A DNA stretch of 8,261 bases, taken from Desulfurococcales archaeon (GTDB taxonomy: Archaea > Thermoproteota > Thermoprotei_A > Sulfolobales > Desulfurococcaceae). Numbering within the stretch: position 1 is the first letter of the stretch; each line of letters opens with the position of its first letter. Both the position numbers and the translations under genes were made by a program. Where the stretch lies: contig WAON01000136.1 in the NCBI GenBank assembly GCA_015521265.1, forward strand, positions 1 to 8,261, given 5' to 3'. The notes under the pieces were generated by a model. The model saw only the letters and a program-made list of their open reading frames with translations, was not told where the DNA came from and made no database searches. Below, one piece after another: positions 1 to 6,356 of the stretch.

Positions 1-249
1 TGGTATTAGGAATGCTACTAGTAACAGTATGATTACGAGGATGAATCCTAGGAATGAAGCCTTGTATGATCTACTTGTTGGAACCCTCATGTACTTAACC
101 GATAACCCCTTGAATCTATACTTTAATTCACCATTACTAGTATATAGCAATGCTTCATTACCGGACAGGGTGATATCGTATACTGTTCCCCCGAGGGGCA
201 GGTACCATGCTCCTGGTTTCTGGTATGGCTGCAACCTTGCTCTACCCAT
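1..249 (-). CDS. Hypothetical membrane-anchored protein, 3' end cut by window edge
   Basis: The minus strand is open from an ATG at 249 to the window edge, giving 83 residues with no stop. The codon directly before the ATG is an in-frame TAG, so this start is the earliest possible. The first 65 residues are soluble, with alternating short strands (VYDITL, EALLYT, ELKYRF), and are followed by a strongly hydrophobic stretch from about residue 66 (FLGFILVIILLLVAFLI) that looks like a membrane helix running off the window. No Shine-Dalgarno is visible, but a TTTAAA box lies about 41 bases upstream, as expected for a short-leader archaeal transcript. The 335-residue gene upstream lies on the same strand 86 bases away, and both encode membrane proteins. 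I do not recognise the family. The open frame on the opposite strand is a shadow of this gene. Confidence 0.65.
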   Translation of the reverse strand, partial: MGRARLQPYQKPGAWYLPLGGTVYDITLSGNEALLYTSNGELKYRFKGLSVKYMRVPTSRSYKASFLGFILVIILLLVAFLIP

Positions 250-286
250 CTATTAATCCGGCTACTATTGCATTATTACACTCGTG

Positions 287-294
287 GTTTAAAC
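287..294 (-). promoter_or_regulatory. Probable TATA box for the partial gene at 1-249
   Basis: The palindromic octamer GTTTAAAC is centred about 41 bases before the ATG at 249. An archaeal start site about 25 bases downstream would leave a leader of roughly 16 bases. The same octamer lies before the gene at 1557. Confidence 0.4.
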
Positions 295-302
295 GTTTTA
301 TC

Positions 303-313
303 AAAAACCAAAA
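303..313 (-). terminator. T-rich terminator of the 335-residue gene
   Basis: Read on the minus strand, TTTT (313-310) and TTTTT (307-303) lie 20-35 bases after the TAG at 338-336. T-tracts without a hairpin are the usual archaeal intrinsic terminator. This one sits just ahead of the promoter of the next gene, which suggests the two minus-strand genes are transcribed separately. Confidence 0.4.
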
Positions 314-335
314 CCCGTAACAGCCTTAAGCCGTG

Positions 336-1343
336 CTACAATGCTTCCGTACTAGCTGGTTTTAACACGATCTCCTTCTTATCAACCACGTCTTTCCTGA
401 AGGGTAGGTCTAGTACTAGTTTCAAATAATATCTACCCCTATTATACCCGTATAATATGACTTTACCAAGGTCTACTCCGGCTCTTTTAGCTACGAGTAT
501 TATCCTATAGGGGTTTATCTTTCCAGCCATTACAATTGCTAGTTGTTGGTGCGGGTTTAACTGGTATTCAACGCTTTCCCCGCCTGGGTTTTTAAGGGTT
601 TTAATTCTAACCGTCCTAGTTATTTTGCCTAGCACTGGGGCGTTCTCGTATATTCCTTCTAGTTCTAGTCTAAGCTTCCTACTCTTAGCTTTCCGTGCAT
701 AGTTTATAGAACCGCTCAATTTATCACCGGATACTCTAAGGTTTGCACTACCCATATCGCCGGCTTGATGATAAACGTTAAGGCTTGCCTCGAATTCTTG
801 GAACTTGTTTATCCATGGAATCAATACTATTCCCACGCCATGATACTCCGGCTCCTCGATCATGAGTGCTGGTAGAAGCATGTATCCATCCCCGCTCCTA
901 TCGGCAAGGATCGAATAACCCTTCTCGAGTAGGGGTTTTAAATTGATCCTATCCGCTGAGCCCTTATCTACAACACTGTAATTCGTCTTATACCTGTAGT
1001 GCCTGCTCCTCCCAGTACTATACCAGTACCCCACCGTCTCGATATAGCCTATACTGTACTCAACCGGCCTCTTAAAAACGATCTCATCCCCACTAATCCC
1101 GGAGATAAGCCCAAGTATAGCCTTAGCTTTTTGGGCTTTCCCAGCTATGTTGCGGGCGATAATATAAGCGAATACTAGGGATAATGGGAGGCCTACAAAG
1201 ATCACTACAAGGGTGATCATTTCAGGAGCTCCAAGGCCAAGCATAACAGCGATCAACAATGCGAAGAACAATACATCCACAAAACCAATCGCCAACCCAG
1301 TCCTAGGACTTGGGCCTCCATAAACGATCCTATAACCGGGCAT
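336..1343 (-). CDS. Hypothetical two-helix membrane protein with a beta-rich, possibly arrestin-like domain
   Basis: This 335-residue protein has an ATG start and a TAG stop. Two membrane helices are clear near the N-terminus, at about 16-37 (LAIGFVDVLFFALLIAVMLG) and 41-64, followed by a short basic stretch and about 265 soluble residues. The soluble part is tyrosine-rich around 95-125 (YWYSTGRSRHYRYKTNYS). Residues about 200-265 alternate strands in the order SGDKLSGSINY, KLRLELEGIY, RTVRIKTL, SVEYQLNP. That order recalls the N-terminal sandwich of arrestin-like or Spo0M-like proteins, but this is only a resemblance by eye. Both termini are predicted on the same side of the membrane. A TATA-like element lies only about 20 bases before the ATG, so the message is probably leaderless. 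It shares strand and general character with the partial gene downstream. I do not recognise a named family, and no enzyme motif was found. Confidence 0.8.
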   Translation of the reverse strand: MPGYRIVYGGPSPRTGLAIGFVDVLFFALLIAVMLGLGAPEMITLVVIFVGLPLSLVFAYIIARNIAGKAQKAKAILGLISGISGDEIVFKRPVEYSIGYIETVGYWYSTGRSRHYRYKTNYSVVDKGSADRINLKPLLEKGYSILADRSGDGYMLLPALMIEEPEYHGVGIVLIPWINKFQEFEASLNVYHQAGDMGSANLRVSGDKLSGSINYARKAKSRKLRLELEGIYENAPVLGKITRTVRIKTLKNPGGESVEYQLNPHQQLAIVMAGKINPYRIILVAKRAGVDLGKVILYGYNRGRYYLKLVLDLPFRKDVVDKKEIVLKPASTEAL

Positions 1344-1354
1344 AAAACTACACC

Positions 1355-1373
1355 AACAATATAAATTATTGTT
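1355..1373 (-). promoter_or_regulatory. TATA box embedded in a palindrome, possible operator
   Basis: AACAATA (1355-1361) and TATTGTT (1367-1373) are perfect 7-base inverted arms around the spacer TAAAT. The TATA-like TATAAAT (1360-1366; minus strand ATTTATA) lies within it, about 20 bases before the ATG at 1343, giving a leaderless transcript. A protein bound to the palindrome would cover the TATA box. Another TATA-like patch near 1383-1390 could serve instead, with a short leader. Confidence 0.35.
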
Positions 1374-1502
1374 TACCGTCTACATATAACGTTAATGATT
1401 TCAGCGGGATCAAGTATATGAGTACAGGCATTAATACAAGAAAGTATTGGGGAGCACAAACAATAACTGGAAAAACAATAGGGGATCCCCCATTATAGAA
1501 GC

Positions 1503-1510
1503 GTTTAAAC
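1503..1510 (+). promoter_or_regulatory. Probable TATA box for the VapB-like gene
   Basis: CGTTTAAAC here matches the element before the gene at 1-249. It is centred about 50 bases before the TTG at 1557, giving a leader of roughly 25 bases. A second AT-rich patch at 1526-1532 would instead give a leaderless message. Confidence 0.35.
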
Positions 1511-1556
1511 ATACATTAGTAAACAATATTATGATAGGTAGGACTGGGTGTAGAGG

Positions 1557-1811
1557 TTGTCTGTTAAAATTATAATCAGTATACCAGAGGAGCTTAAAGA
1601 AGAAGCGGAGAAGCTTGAGATAGATATTAGAAGAGTTGTGGAAGAATGCCTGCGCCGAGCTATCGCTGAGAAGAAAAGAAAAGTGCTGGCTGAAGCTATC
1701 AAACAACTCGTCGATGCTGCAGGTGAATTACCTGTAGATGAATGGGTTGAAATAATAAAGAGTTCCCGGAAAAGCCTTGATCACCGATATCTATCTAATC
1801 CCAAGGCATAG
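1557..1811 (+). CDS. VapB-like ribbon-helix-helix antitoxin, apparently without a toxin partner
   Basis: This 84-residue protein begins at a TTG; an in-frame TAG two codons upstream excludes a longer form. Residues 2-9 (SVKIIISI) form the N-terminal strand, followed by two helices (PEELKEEAEKLEI, then DIRRVVEECLRRAIAEKKR). This is the ribbon-helix-helix layout of archaeal VapB antitoxins, which dimerise, bind their own promoter and neutralise a PIN-domain RNase through the C-terminal tail. The tail here (about 50-84, with DEWVEIIKSSRKSLDHR) has the expected length and charge. Normally the toxin gene overlaps or follows closely. The next 214 bases hold no PIN-domain frame, and neither neighbour is a toxin. 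It is therefore either a solitary regulator or the remains of a toxin-antitoxin pair. GAGG directly abuts the start, too close to be a normal ribosome site. The family call is from pattern and size only. Confidence 0.7.
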   Translation: MSVKIIISIPEELKEEAEKLEIDIRRVVEECLRRAIAEKKRKVLAEAIKQLVDAAGELPVDEWVEIIKSSRKSLDHRYLSNPKA

Positions 1812-1976
1812 CTGGGAAAGCATTTCTTACTCTATCCATGTAGTATTCTTCTCGAGGATTCAACGTATATGAATACTAGTGCTAAATGATCAATACTGGA
1901 ACAGGGGGTTGTGGGTTTTAAGATGTGTGGGGGTATTTATTATAGTTGATGGCTAAATGTATCAATCATATAATGT

Positions 1977-1983
1977 GTTTAAG
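1977..1983 (+). promoter_or_regulatory. Probable TATA box for ABC module 1
   Basis: GTTTAAG is centred about 46 bases before the ATG at 2026 and resembles the GTTTAA(A/G) elements before other genes here. A start near 2005 would leave a leader of about 20 bases without a clear Shine-Dalgarno. The gap from 1812 to 2025 otherwise holds no gene that I can see. Confidence 0.35.
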
Positions 1984-2025
1984 CAGGGTTTTATCTAGTA
2001 AAATGTTTTAGGCGATGGCTGGGTT

Positions 2026-3015
2026 ATGGAGCCGGTTATTGTCGTTGAGGATCTTGTTAAGCGTTATGGCCGTGTTGTTGCGTTGAAAGGCTTGTCTTTC
2101 AAGGTTTACCGTGGAGAGATTTATGGTTTGCTGGGGCCTAATGGTGCTGGTAAAACGACTACGATCAGGGCTGTTGCTGGAGCGTTAAAACCGACTCGTG
2201 GAAGAGTACTTGTTCTTGGAATGGATAGTTGGAGGATGGATTTCGAAGTTAGGAAACACATCGGCATTGTCCCGGAGCTTCCAAGCCTTTACAACGAGTT
2301 AACGGTTAGGGATAACCTATACTATATTGCTAGGATCAGGGGTTTATCAAGGAATAAAGCCGGGGAGAGGATCAATACTGTAGCCGAAACCCTAGCATTA
2401 AAGGAATTCCTAGATAGGAGGTATGGGAAGCTCTCCAAGGGTTTGAAGAGGAGGGCTGATATAGCTGCTGCAATCATCCACGACCCAGAAATACTTCTCC
2501 TAGACGAGCCTACTAGCGGCGTAGACCCGTTGAGGGCTTCAAGTATTAGGGAATTAGTCAAGAAGCTTGCAAGGACTGGTAAAACAATAATACTTTCAAG
2601 CCACTACATTGATGAAGCAATGAACCTTTCAAGCAGGGTATTACTCCTATATAAAGGTACCAGGGTCGTCGAGGGAGAACCATCCTACCTAGCAAGGATC
2701 CTAGGGTTAGGTAAGGAAGTAAGGATCTATACTGCCGAGCCCCTCAGCAATGAACAAGCTGGGAAGATTAGGGAATTAATAGAGTCTAGCGGTTATGCTT
2801 CAAAGATACGTGTAGATCGAGAGGTTATCGTAGCAGTTACCAGGGAAACGGTTGGGTTCCTCGAGGAAGTACTCCCAAGGATTAAAGAGCTAGGCGTTAA
2901 GGTTAGGGATTTAGAAATACTCCCACCATCATGGGAGATGGTGTTTAAAGGCTATATTCAACCACTCGAGGAAGGCGGTTGTGGGCCCTGTCCATTAGCG
3001 GGGACTGGTGTCTGA
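2026..3015 (+). CDS. ABC-2 type exporter ATPase, module 1
   Basis: This 329-residue nucleotide-binding protein is of the CcmA/NatA-like class that powers ABC-2 exporters from the cytoplasmic face. Walker A is GPNGAGKT (37-44). The Q-loop position reads VPE (82-84), with Glu in place of Gln, as is common in this class. The signature is LSKGL (136-140), Walker B is ILLLDE (156-161), the D-loop SGVD is at 164-167 and the switch His is 193 in SSHYIDEA. All catalytic residues are present, so the protein should hydrolyse ATP. Residues about 225-310 form the usual C-terminal domain ending in the PSWEMVFKGY box. The last 20 residues are an unusual Gly/Pro/Cys tail with CGPC at 319-322. Its end overlaps the permease GTG by eight bases, showing translational coupling. 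The ATG is where the family normally begins. The substrate is unknown. Confidence 0.93.
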   Translation: MEPVIVVEDLVKRYGRVVALKGLSFKVYRGEIYGLLGPNGAGKTTTIRAVAGALKPTRGRVLVLGMDSWRMDFEVRKHIGIVPELPSLYNELTVRDNLYYIARIRGLSRNKAGERINTVAETLALKEFLDRRYGKLSKGLKRRADIAAAIIHDPEILLLDEPTSGVDPLRASSIRELVKKLARTGKTIILSSHYIDEAMNLSSRVLLLYKGTRVVEGEPSYLARILGLGKEVRIYTAEPLSNEQAGKIRELIESSGYASKIRVDREVIVAVTRETVGFLEEVLPRIKELGVKVRDLEILPPSWEMVFKGYIQPLEEGGCGPCPLAGTGV

Positions 3016-3766
3016 CTGGGTGGTTTGTATGAGGGATGGATTTGTTAGAGCATGGTATATTTTCTACTACGACTTGAAAAAATATTATTTGAAAGCACCC
3101 GTTCTAAGCTGGGGGATCCTCTTCCCGTTAACAATAGTCTTAGTACTTGGAACTGGTTTTGGAGCATATACTTATAGCAGGATGATCCCCGTAGGCTTTA
3201 CTATCGCGGTATTATTCGCTTCAACCAGCATCGTCCACGTAGCAGTAGCTTTCGAAAAGATGAGCGGGAGTATAAACCAGCTATTATTCCTACCGGTTAA
3301 GAGCTGGGAGGTAGCATTAGCCAAGATCCTCGGTGGGCTCCTGTACGGTTTTATCGGTGCAGGCCTCGCCGGTGGAATATACTACTACCTATCCCACGGC
3401 CTCGGATTCATTCATCCATTAATCTACCTCTACTCCCTAACAATTGGCTCAATCGTATTCTCACTAATCACACTGTTAATCGTTTTCTGGCTAGACCCCG
3501 TACCAGCAGTCGCTGTTTTAAACATTGTCCGCTTCACAATGCTTTTCCTAGGAGGCCTCTTAATACCGAAGCCCATGATCCCTCCAATTATCAGGCCCCT
3601 AGTATTATTCTTCCCATCCGTCTATGTTAACGACTTGTTCAACTACGGCCTCTACAACCGCTACGACTACGTAGACCCCTACACCTCAATGATCATCCTC
3701 TTAATCTACCTTTTCACACTAGTATTCGTAGCATACCGTATAATGCTAAGGATCCTTAAGCCCTAG
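3008..3766 (+). CDS. ABC-2 type exporter permease, module 1
   Basis: This integral membrane subunit of 252 residues is the partner of the preceding ATPase. About six helices are seen, near 31-53, 60-82, 106-126, 137-160, 165-186 and 227-245, preceded by an amphipathic N-terminus (WYIFYYDLKKYYLK). The conserved ABC-2 cytoplasmic loop is recognisable at about 83-103 (EKMSGSINQLLFLPVKSWEVA), which couples to the ATPase. A proline-rich turn (LLIPKPMIPPIIRP, about 184-197) follows helix 5, and a Tyr/Asp-rich outer loop lies at about 205-225. The length is typical for a half transporter that works as a homodimer. The GTG at 3008 overlaps the ATPase gene. An ATG at 3029 preceded by GGGTGG (3018-3023) is a credible alternative, giving 245 residues and starting MRDGFVRAWYIF. 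The substrate cannot be inferred. Confidence 0.9.
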   Translation: MSDWVVCMRDGFVRAWYIFYYDLKKYYLKAPVLSWGILFPLTIVLVLGTGFGAYTYSRMIPVGFTIAVLFASTSIVHVAVAFEKMSGSINQLLFLPVKSWEVALAKILGGLLYGFIGAGLAGGIYYYLSHGLGFIHPLIYLYSLTIGSIVFSLITLLIVFWLDPVPAVAVLNIVRFTMLFLGGLLIPKPMIPPIIRPLVLFFPSVYVNDLFNYGLYNRYDYVDPYTSMIILLIYLFTLVFVAYRIMLRILKP

Positions 3767-3772
3767 CATGAT

Positions 3773-3799
3773 AACACTGTTTTACTAAAAACACTGTTT
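3773..3799 (+). repeat. Direct repeat AACACTGTTT beside the module 2 promoter
   Basis: AACACTGTTT occurs at 3773-3782 and 3790-3799, 17 bases apart start to start. Each copy is nearly palindromic, and the second runs into the TATA box. The arrangement suits binding of a regulator that would block or help TBP/TFB. The T-run at 3780-3783 may also help end the module 1 transcript. Confidence 0.35.
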
Positions 3800-3804
3800 A
3801 AATA
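3797..3804 (+). promoter_or_regulatory. Probable TATA box for ABC module 2
   Basis: TTTAAATA is a near-consensus archaeal TATA box, about 64 bases before the TTG at 3864. A start near 3826 gives a leader of about 38 bases, which contains GGTG (3852-3855) at Shine-Dalgarno distance. It suggests that module 2 can be transcribed independently of module 1. Confidence 0.45.
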
Positions 3805-3863
3805 CCATAACCGCCCTTACTTGTTCTGGGATGCTCGATTAGTGATCTAGTGGTGTAGCAGTA

Positions 3864-4766
3864 TTGATCGTTATCGAGAACGTTGATAAGTACTTCGGAA
3901 AGTTTAAGGCACTGGATAATGTATCCTTCGAGGTTAGGAATGGGGAGATCGTTGGCTATGTGGGGCTTAATGGGGCTGGTAAGACTACTACAATAAGGAT
4001 CGCTGTTGGAGTACTCTACCCGGATAAGGGGGACGTTTTGATCAATGGTTATAGTATTACGAGGGAGAAGAGGAAGGCTTCATACCATGTAGGATGGGTT
4101 CCGGAACTACCGATTTTCGAGCCGGATGCTAAAGCACTAGACTACTTCGTATACCTAGCAGGATACTACGGCATACCGGCTGGGGAAGCACGGCGTATGG
4201 GTAGGGAGTTGTTTGAGAAGGTCGGGATTGGTGAAGCGGCTGATAAGAAGCTTAAACAGTACTCGCAGGGTATGAAGAAGAGGTTCGCCCTAGCAGTATC
4301 AATGATCAACAACCCGGACAACTTCCTATTCGACGAGGTACTAAACGGCCTAGACCCGGAGGGTATTGCCTTCTTCAGGAAGCTAGCCTTAGAGTTTAAG
4401 AGGGAGGGTAGAGCAGTACTATTCTCCTCCCATATACTATCCGAGGTGGAAAACCTTGCTGATAGGGTGGTGTTCATCCATAAGGGGAGGATCATTGCTG
4501 TACACACGATGGAGGAGATCAAGTCTATGGCTAAGCCAGCTCTAAGAATAAAGACTGACAGGGTAGATGAAGGACTCGTAAAAATCCTCGGCGAGTATGG
4601 GGAGGTTAGGGTTAAAGATGACGCAGTCTACCTCATTAATCCAAGTATTGATTCTTCAAGCCTAATCGAAAAACTATCCCAGAAAGGATACCGCGTCGAG
4701 GAGATTAACCGGGTGCGTCCGAGCCTCGAGGAAGTATTCTTCAAGATTATAGGTGAGCAGAAGTGA
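3864..4766 (+). CDS. ABC-2 type exporter ATPase, module 2
   Basis: This 300-residue ABC ATPase has Walker A GLNGAGKT (34-41, with Leu where Pro is usual), Glu at the Q-loop position (VPE, 79-81), a signature reduced to YSQGM (133-137), Walker B NFLFDE (153-158), D-loop NGLD (161-164) and switch His 190 in SSHILSEVE. The usual LDEPTNGLD block reads FDEVLNGLD, losing Pro and Thr. The Lys, Asp, Glu and His residues needed for hydrolysis are kept, so activity is likely. The C-terminal 80 residues end in the PSLEEVFFKIIGE box typical of the family. The TTG at 3864 is the only plausible start, because an in-frame TGA lies at 3843 and no ATG or GTG intervenes in frame. A weak GGTG precedes it. The stop overlaps the next gene's GTG by four bases. 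It is clearly diverged from the module 1 ATPase, so this is not a recent duplication. Confidence 0.93.
   Translation: MIVIENVDKYFGKFKALDNVSFEVRNGEIVGYVGLNGAGKTTTIRIAVGVLYPDKGDVLINGYSITREKRKASYHVGWVPELPIFEPDAKALDYFVYLAGYYGIPAGEARRMGRELFEKVGIGEAADKKLKQYSQGMKKRFALAVSMINNPDNFLFDEVLNGLDPEGIAFFRKLALEFKREGRAVLFSSHILSEVENLADRVVFIHKGRIIAVHTMEEIKSMAKPALRIKTDRVDEGLVKILGEYGEVRVKDDAVYLINPSIDSSSLIEKLSQKGYRVEEINRVRPSLEEVFFKIIGEQK
4751..4756 (+). promoter_or_regulatory. Shine-Dalgarno deciding the start of the module 2 permease
   Basis: AGGTGA lies six bases before GTG 4763 and twelve before the in-frame ATG 4769. The spacing favours the GTG, whose overlap with the ATPase stop (GTGA) is the standard coupled arrangement. 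Confidence 0.55.
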
Positions 4767-6352
4767 AGATGTCCCTCACACCCATAATATATGATTTCAA
4801 GCGTTCATTCCTAAGACTTTCAACGATCGCTTTCCTAATAGTATTTCTACTAGGCGGCGCTGGATTATCGTATCTAAGCTACCAGTTCTTCACACAGCAA
4901 TACCCCTCAATATATACTGCTGGAATCATAACTGCTACAAATAATACCTGCATGATCCACGGCATAGTCTACGACCCCTTCGGACACCTAGTAGATAATG
5001 CCCGATTAGTACTTGTTAACAGGTCTGGAAGCATTATAGCGGGTTTCAGGGTTAAGGGTAACTACACTGTTAACCTTACGGATCTATGCAGTAGGATCGG
5101 CGGGGCCCGTAAGCTATGGTACTATCTAGGAACAATCCGTGTAGAATCCAGCATCGGCAACCAGACAATAACAACCTTCGCTAGAAACATGGTTAACGAG
5201 TCATGGTACATAATCTACGGCAGGGACTTCGCTGGTGGAGGAATTATAGGATTCGGGGAGCAACCGCCCACAGCTCCAACCACACGACAGGAGGAGATCT
5301 CTAAGTATGAATCCTCTATTCCAAGCGTATGGGCTAGCCTAATACTACTGGATAAGAAGACCGGGGACTCAGTACTGATCATGTTAGCAGTTAACAATAA
5401 CCAGAGCATACCGGGCTTAAAGCCCCACTACAATATAAGCTACGCCTTCCTAAAAACGATGATTAGGCAGGGAATATTCGGGGTCAGCGGCGGGTTCAGC
5501 ACGGTGAACCTTTCCCGCCTCGAGTACAGGGATCTGGGGTATATTGACAAGTATGTGAGCATGTATAGGATAAGGGTTGATCCCGACAAGGATAACCTGG
5601 TCCTAAGGATCTATGACCCGGCTAGTAATACTACATCCTATCTGACGATAGACTATGCTTTCAAAACGCCGGTTAAAGCAGTCTACACCGGTGTACTCGT
5701 TGCCGGGACGCCGATGAACTTGTTTATGACTTTCTTCCCAATACTATTCCTCTACCTATCCTACGCCCTACTAGCTAAGCCTAAAAGCATCGGGGCCCTA
5801 GAATTCATACTAGCCCGTCCGGTTACCCGCTGGGACATCTACCTTACCCGCTGGGTTGGTGGAGTATTAACAGCATTAATCTCCCCTGCACTGTTCGTAT
5901 TAGCAGTTGACGCTACAACCTACGCTATACTAGGCTACGGTATGCCTGGATCAGTACTCTTAGCAGTCTACACCGGTATGACACTGGCACTAGTAGCCTT
6001 CTACAGTCTAACCTATATGTTCGCCGCTGGTCTACGGTCAAGCCTGCACCTAGCAGCATCGATCACGGCCTACCTAGTATTCGTAATATTCTGGAGCATC
6101 ATAGTATTGATCTCAGCCTTCATAATAGGGGCAGGATTCGCAGGTGTAGCGAGTATAAGCTACCTACTAGCCTACTTCAACCCGCTTGGAGCCTACAATT
6201 TCGCCCAGTACAGTATACAGGTAGACTACGGGTTAACACACCCAGTAGAAACAGCAAACCCATGGCTAGGAGGATTATCAGCAATAATATGGATAACAGC
6301 AACATTCATCATAGGATACTACCTATTCAAAAAAGCAAACCTAACATCCTAA
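4763..6352 (+). CDS. ABC-2 type exporter permease with a large extracytoplasmic domain, module 2
   Basis: This 529-residue protein is about twice the size of the module 1 permease. Helix 1 is at about 17-40, followed by an external insert of about 270 residues (41-310) and then a bundle of five or six helices (about 314-338, 364-388, 398-421, 427-458, 505-523, with a weaker one near 460-472). The ABC-2 loop is visible at about 342-365 (SIGALEFILARPVTRWDIYL). The insert has N-X-S/T sequons at 60, 86, 100, 104, 133, 145, 213, 224, 249 and 289, and the protein's only two cysteines, Cys63 and Cys109, which could pair. Between them GIVYDPFGHLVDNARLVLVN resembles the start of a carboxypeptidase-regulatory-like or Ig-like sandwich. 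The helix 1, ectodomain, helix bundle layout matches ABC-2 exporters that shape or sense extracellular substrates. The substrate is unknown. Confidence 0.9.
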   Translation: MKMSLTPIIYDFKRSFLRLSTIAFLIVFLLGGAGLSYLSYQFFTQQYPSIYTAGIITATNNTCMIHGIVYDPFGHLVDNARLVLVNRSGSIIAGFRVKGNYTVNLTDLCSRIGGARKLWYYLGTIRVESSIGNQTITTFARNMVNESWYIIYGRDFAGGGIIGFGEQPPTAPTTRQEEISKYESSIPSVWASLILLDKKTGDSVLIMLAVNNNQSIPGLKPHYNISYAFLKTMIRQGIFGVSGGFSTVNLSRLEYRDLGYIDKYVSMYRIRVDPDKDNLVLRIYDPASNTTSYLTIDYAFKTPVKAVYTGVLVAGTPMNLFMTFFPILFLYLSYALLAKPKSIGALEFILARPVTRWDIYLTRWVGGVLTALISPALFVLAVDATTYAILGYGMPGSVLLAVYTGMTLALVAFYSLTYMFAAGLRSSLHLAASITAYLVFVIFWSIIVLISAFIIGAGFAGVASISYLLAYFNPLGAYNFAQYSIQVDYGLTHPVETANPWLGGLSAIIWITATFIIGYYLFKKANLTS

Positions 6353-6356
6353 AATA

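Noticed and set aside
29..256. Plus-strand open frame of 75 residues at the left edge
   Set aside because: The minus strand of the same stretch encodes a better protein with a membrane helix and a promoter; the plus product has no recognisable features.
1431..1706. Minus-strand open frame of 91 residues
   Set aside because: It overlaps the ribbon-helix-helix gene antisense. Its Phe/Leu/Ser-rich product is what the reverse of Lys/Glu-rich codons gives.
1812..1889. In-frame continuation after the VapB-like stop ending ...YMNTSAK, which might be a vapC remnant
   Set aside because: Only 25 codons long; the NTSA string only loosely recalls the start of a PIN domain (DTSxL), and nothing after it continues the family.
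2322..2561. Minus-strand open frame of 79 residues inside the first ATPase gene
   Set aside because: Antisense shadow of a strongly conserved ABC ATPase.
4166..4522. Minus-strand open frame of 118 residues inside the second ATPase gene
   Set aside because: Antisense shadow covering the signature and Walker B coding sequence; no features of its own.
5215..5409. Minus-strand open frame of 64 residues inside the large permease gene
   Set aside because: Antisense shadow of the ectodomain coding region.
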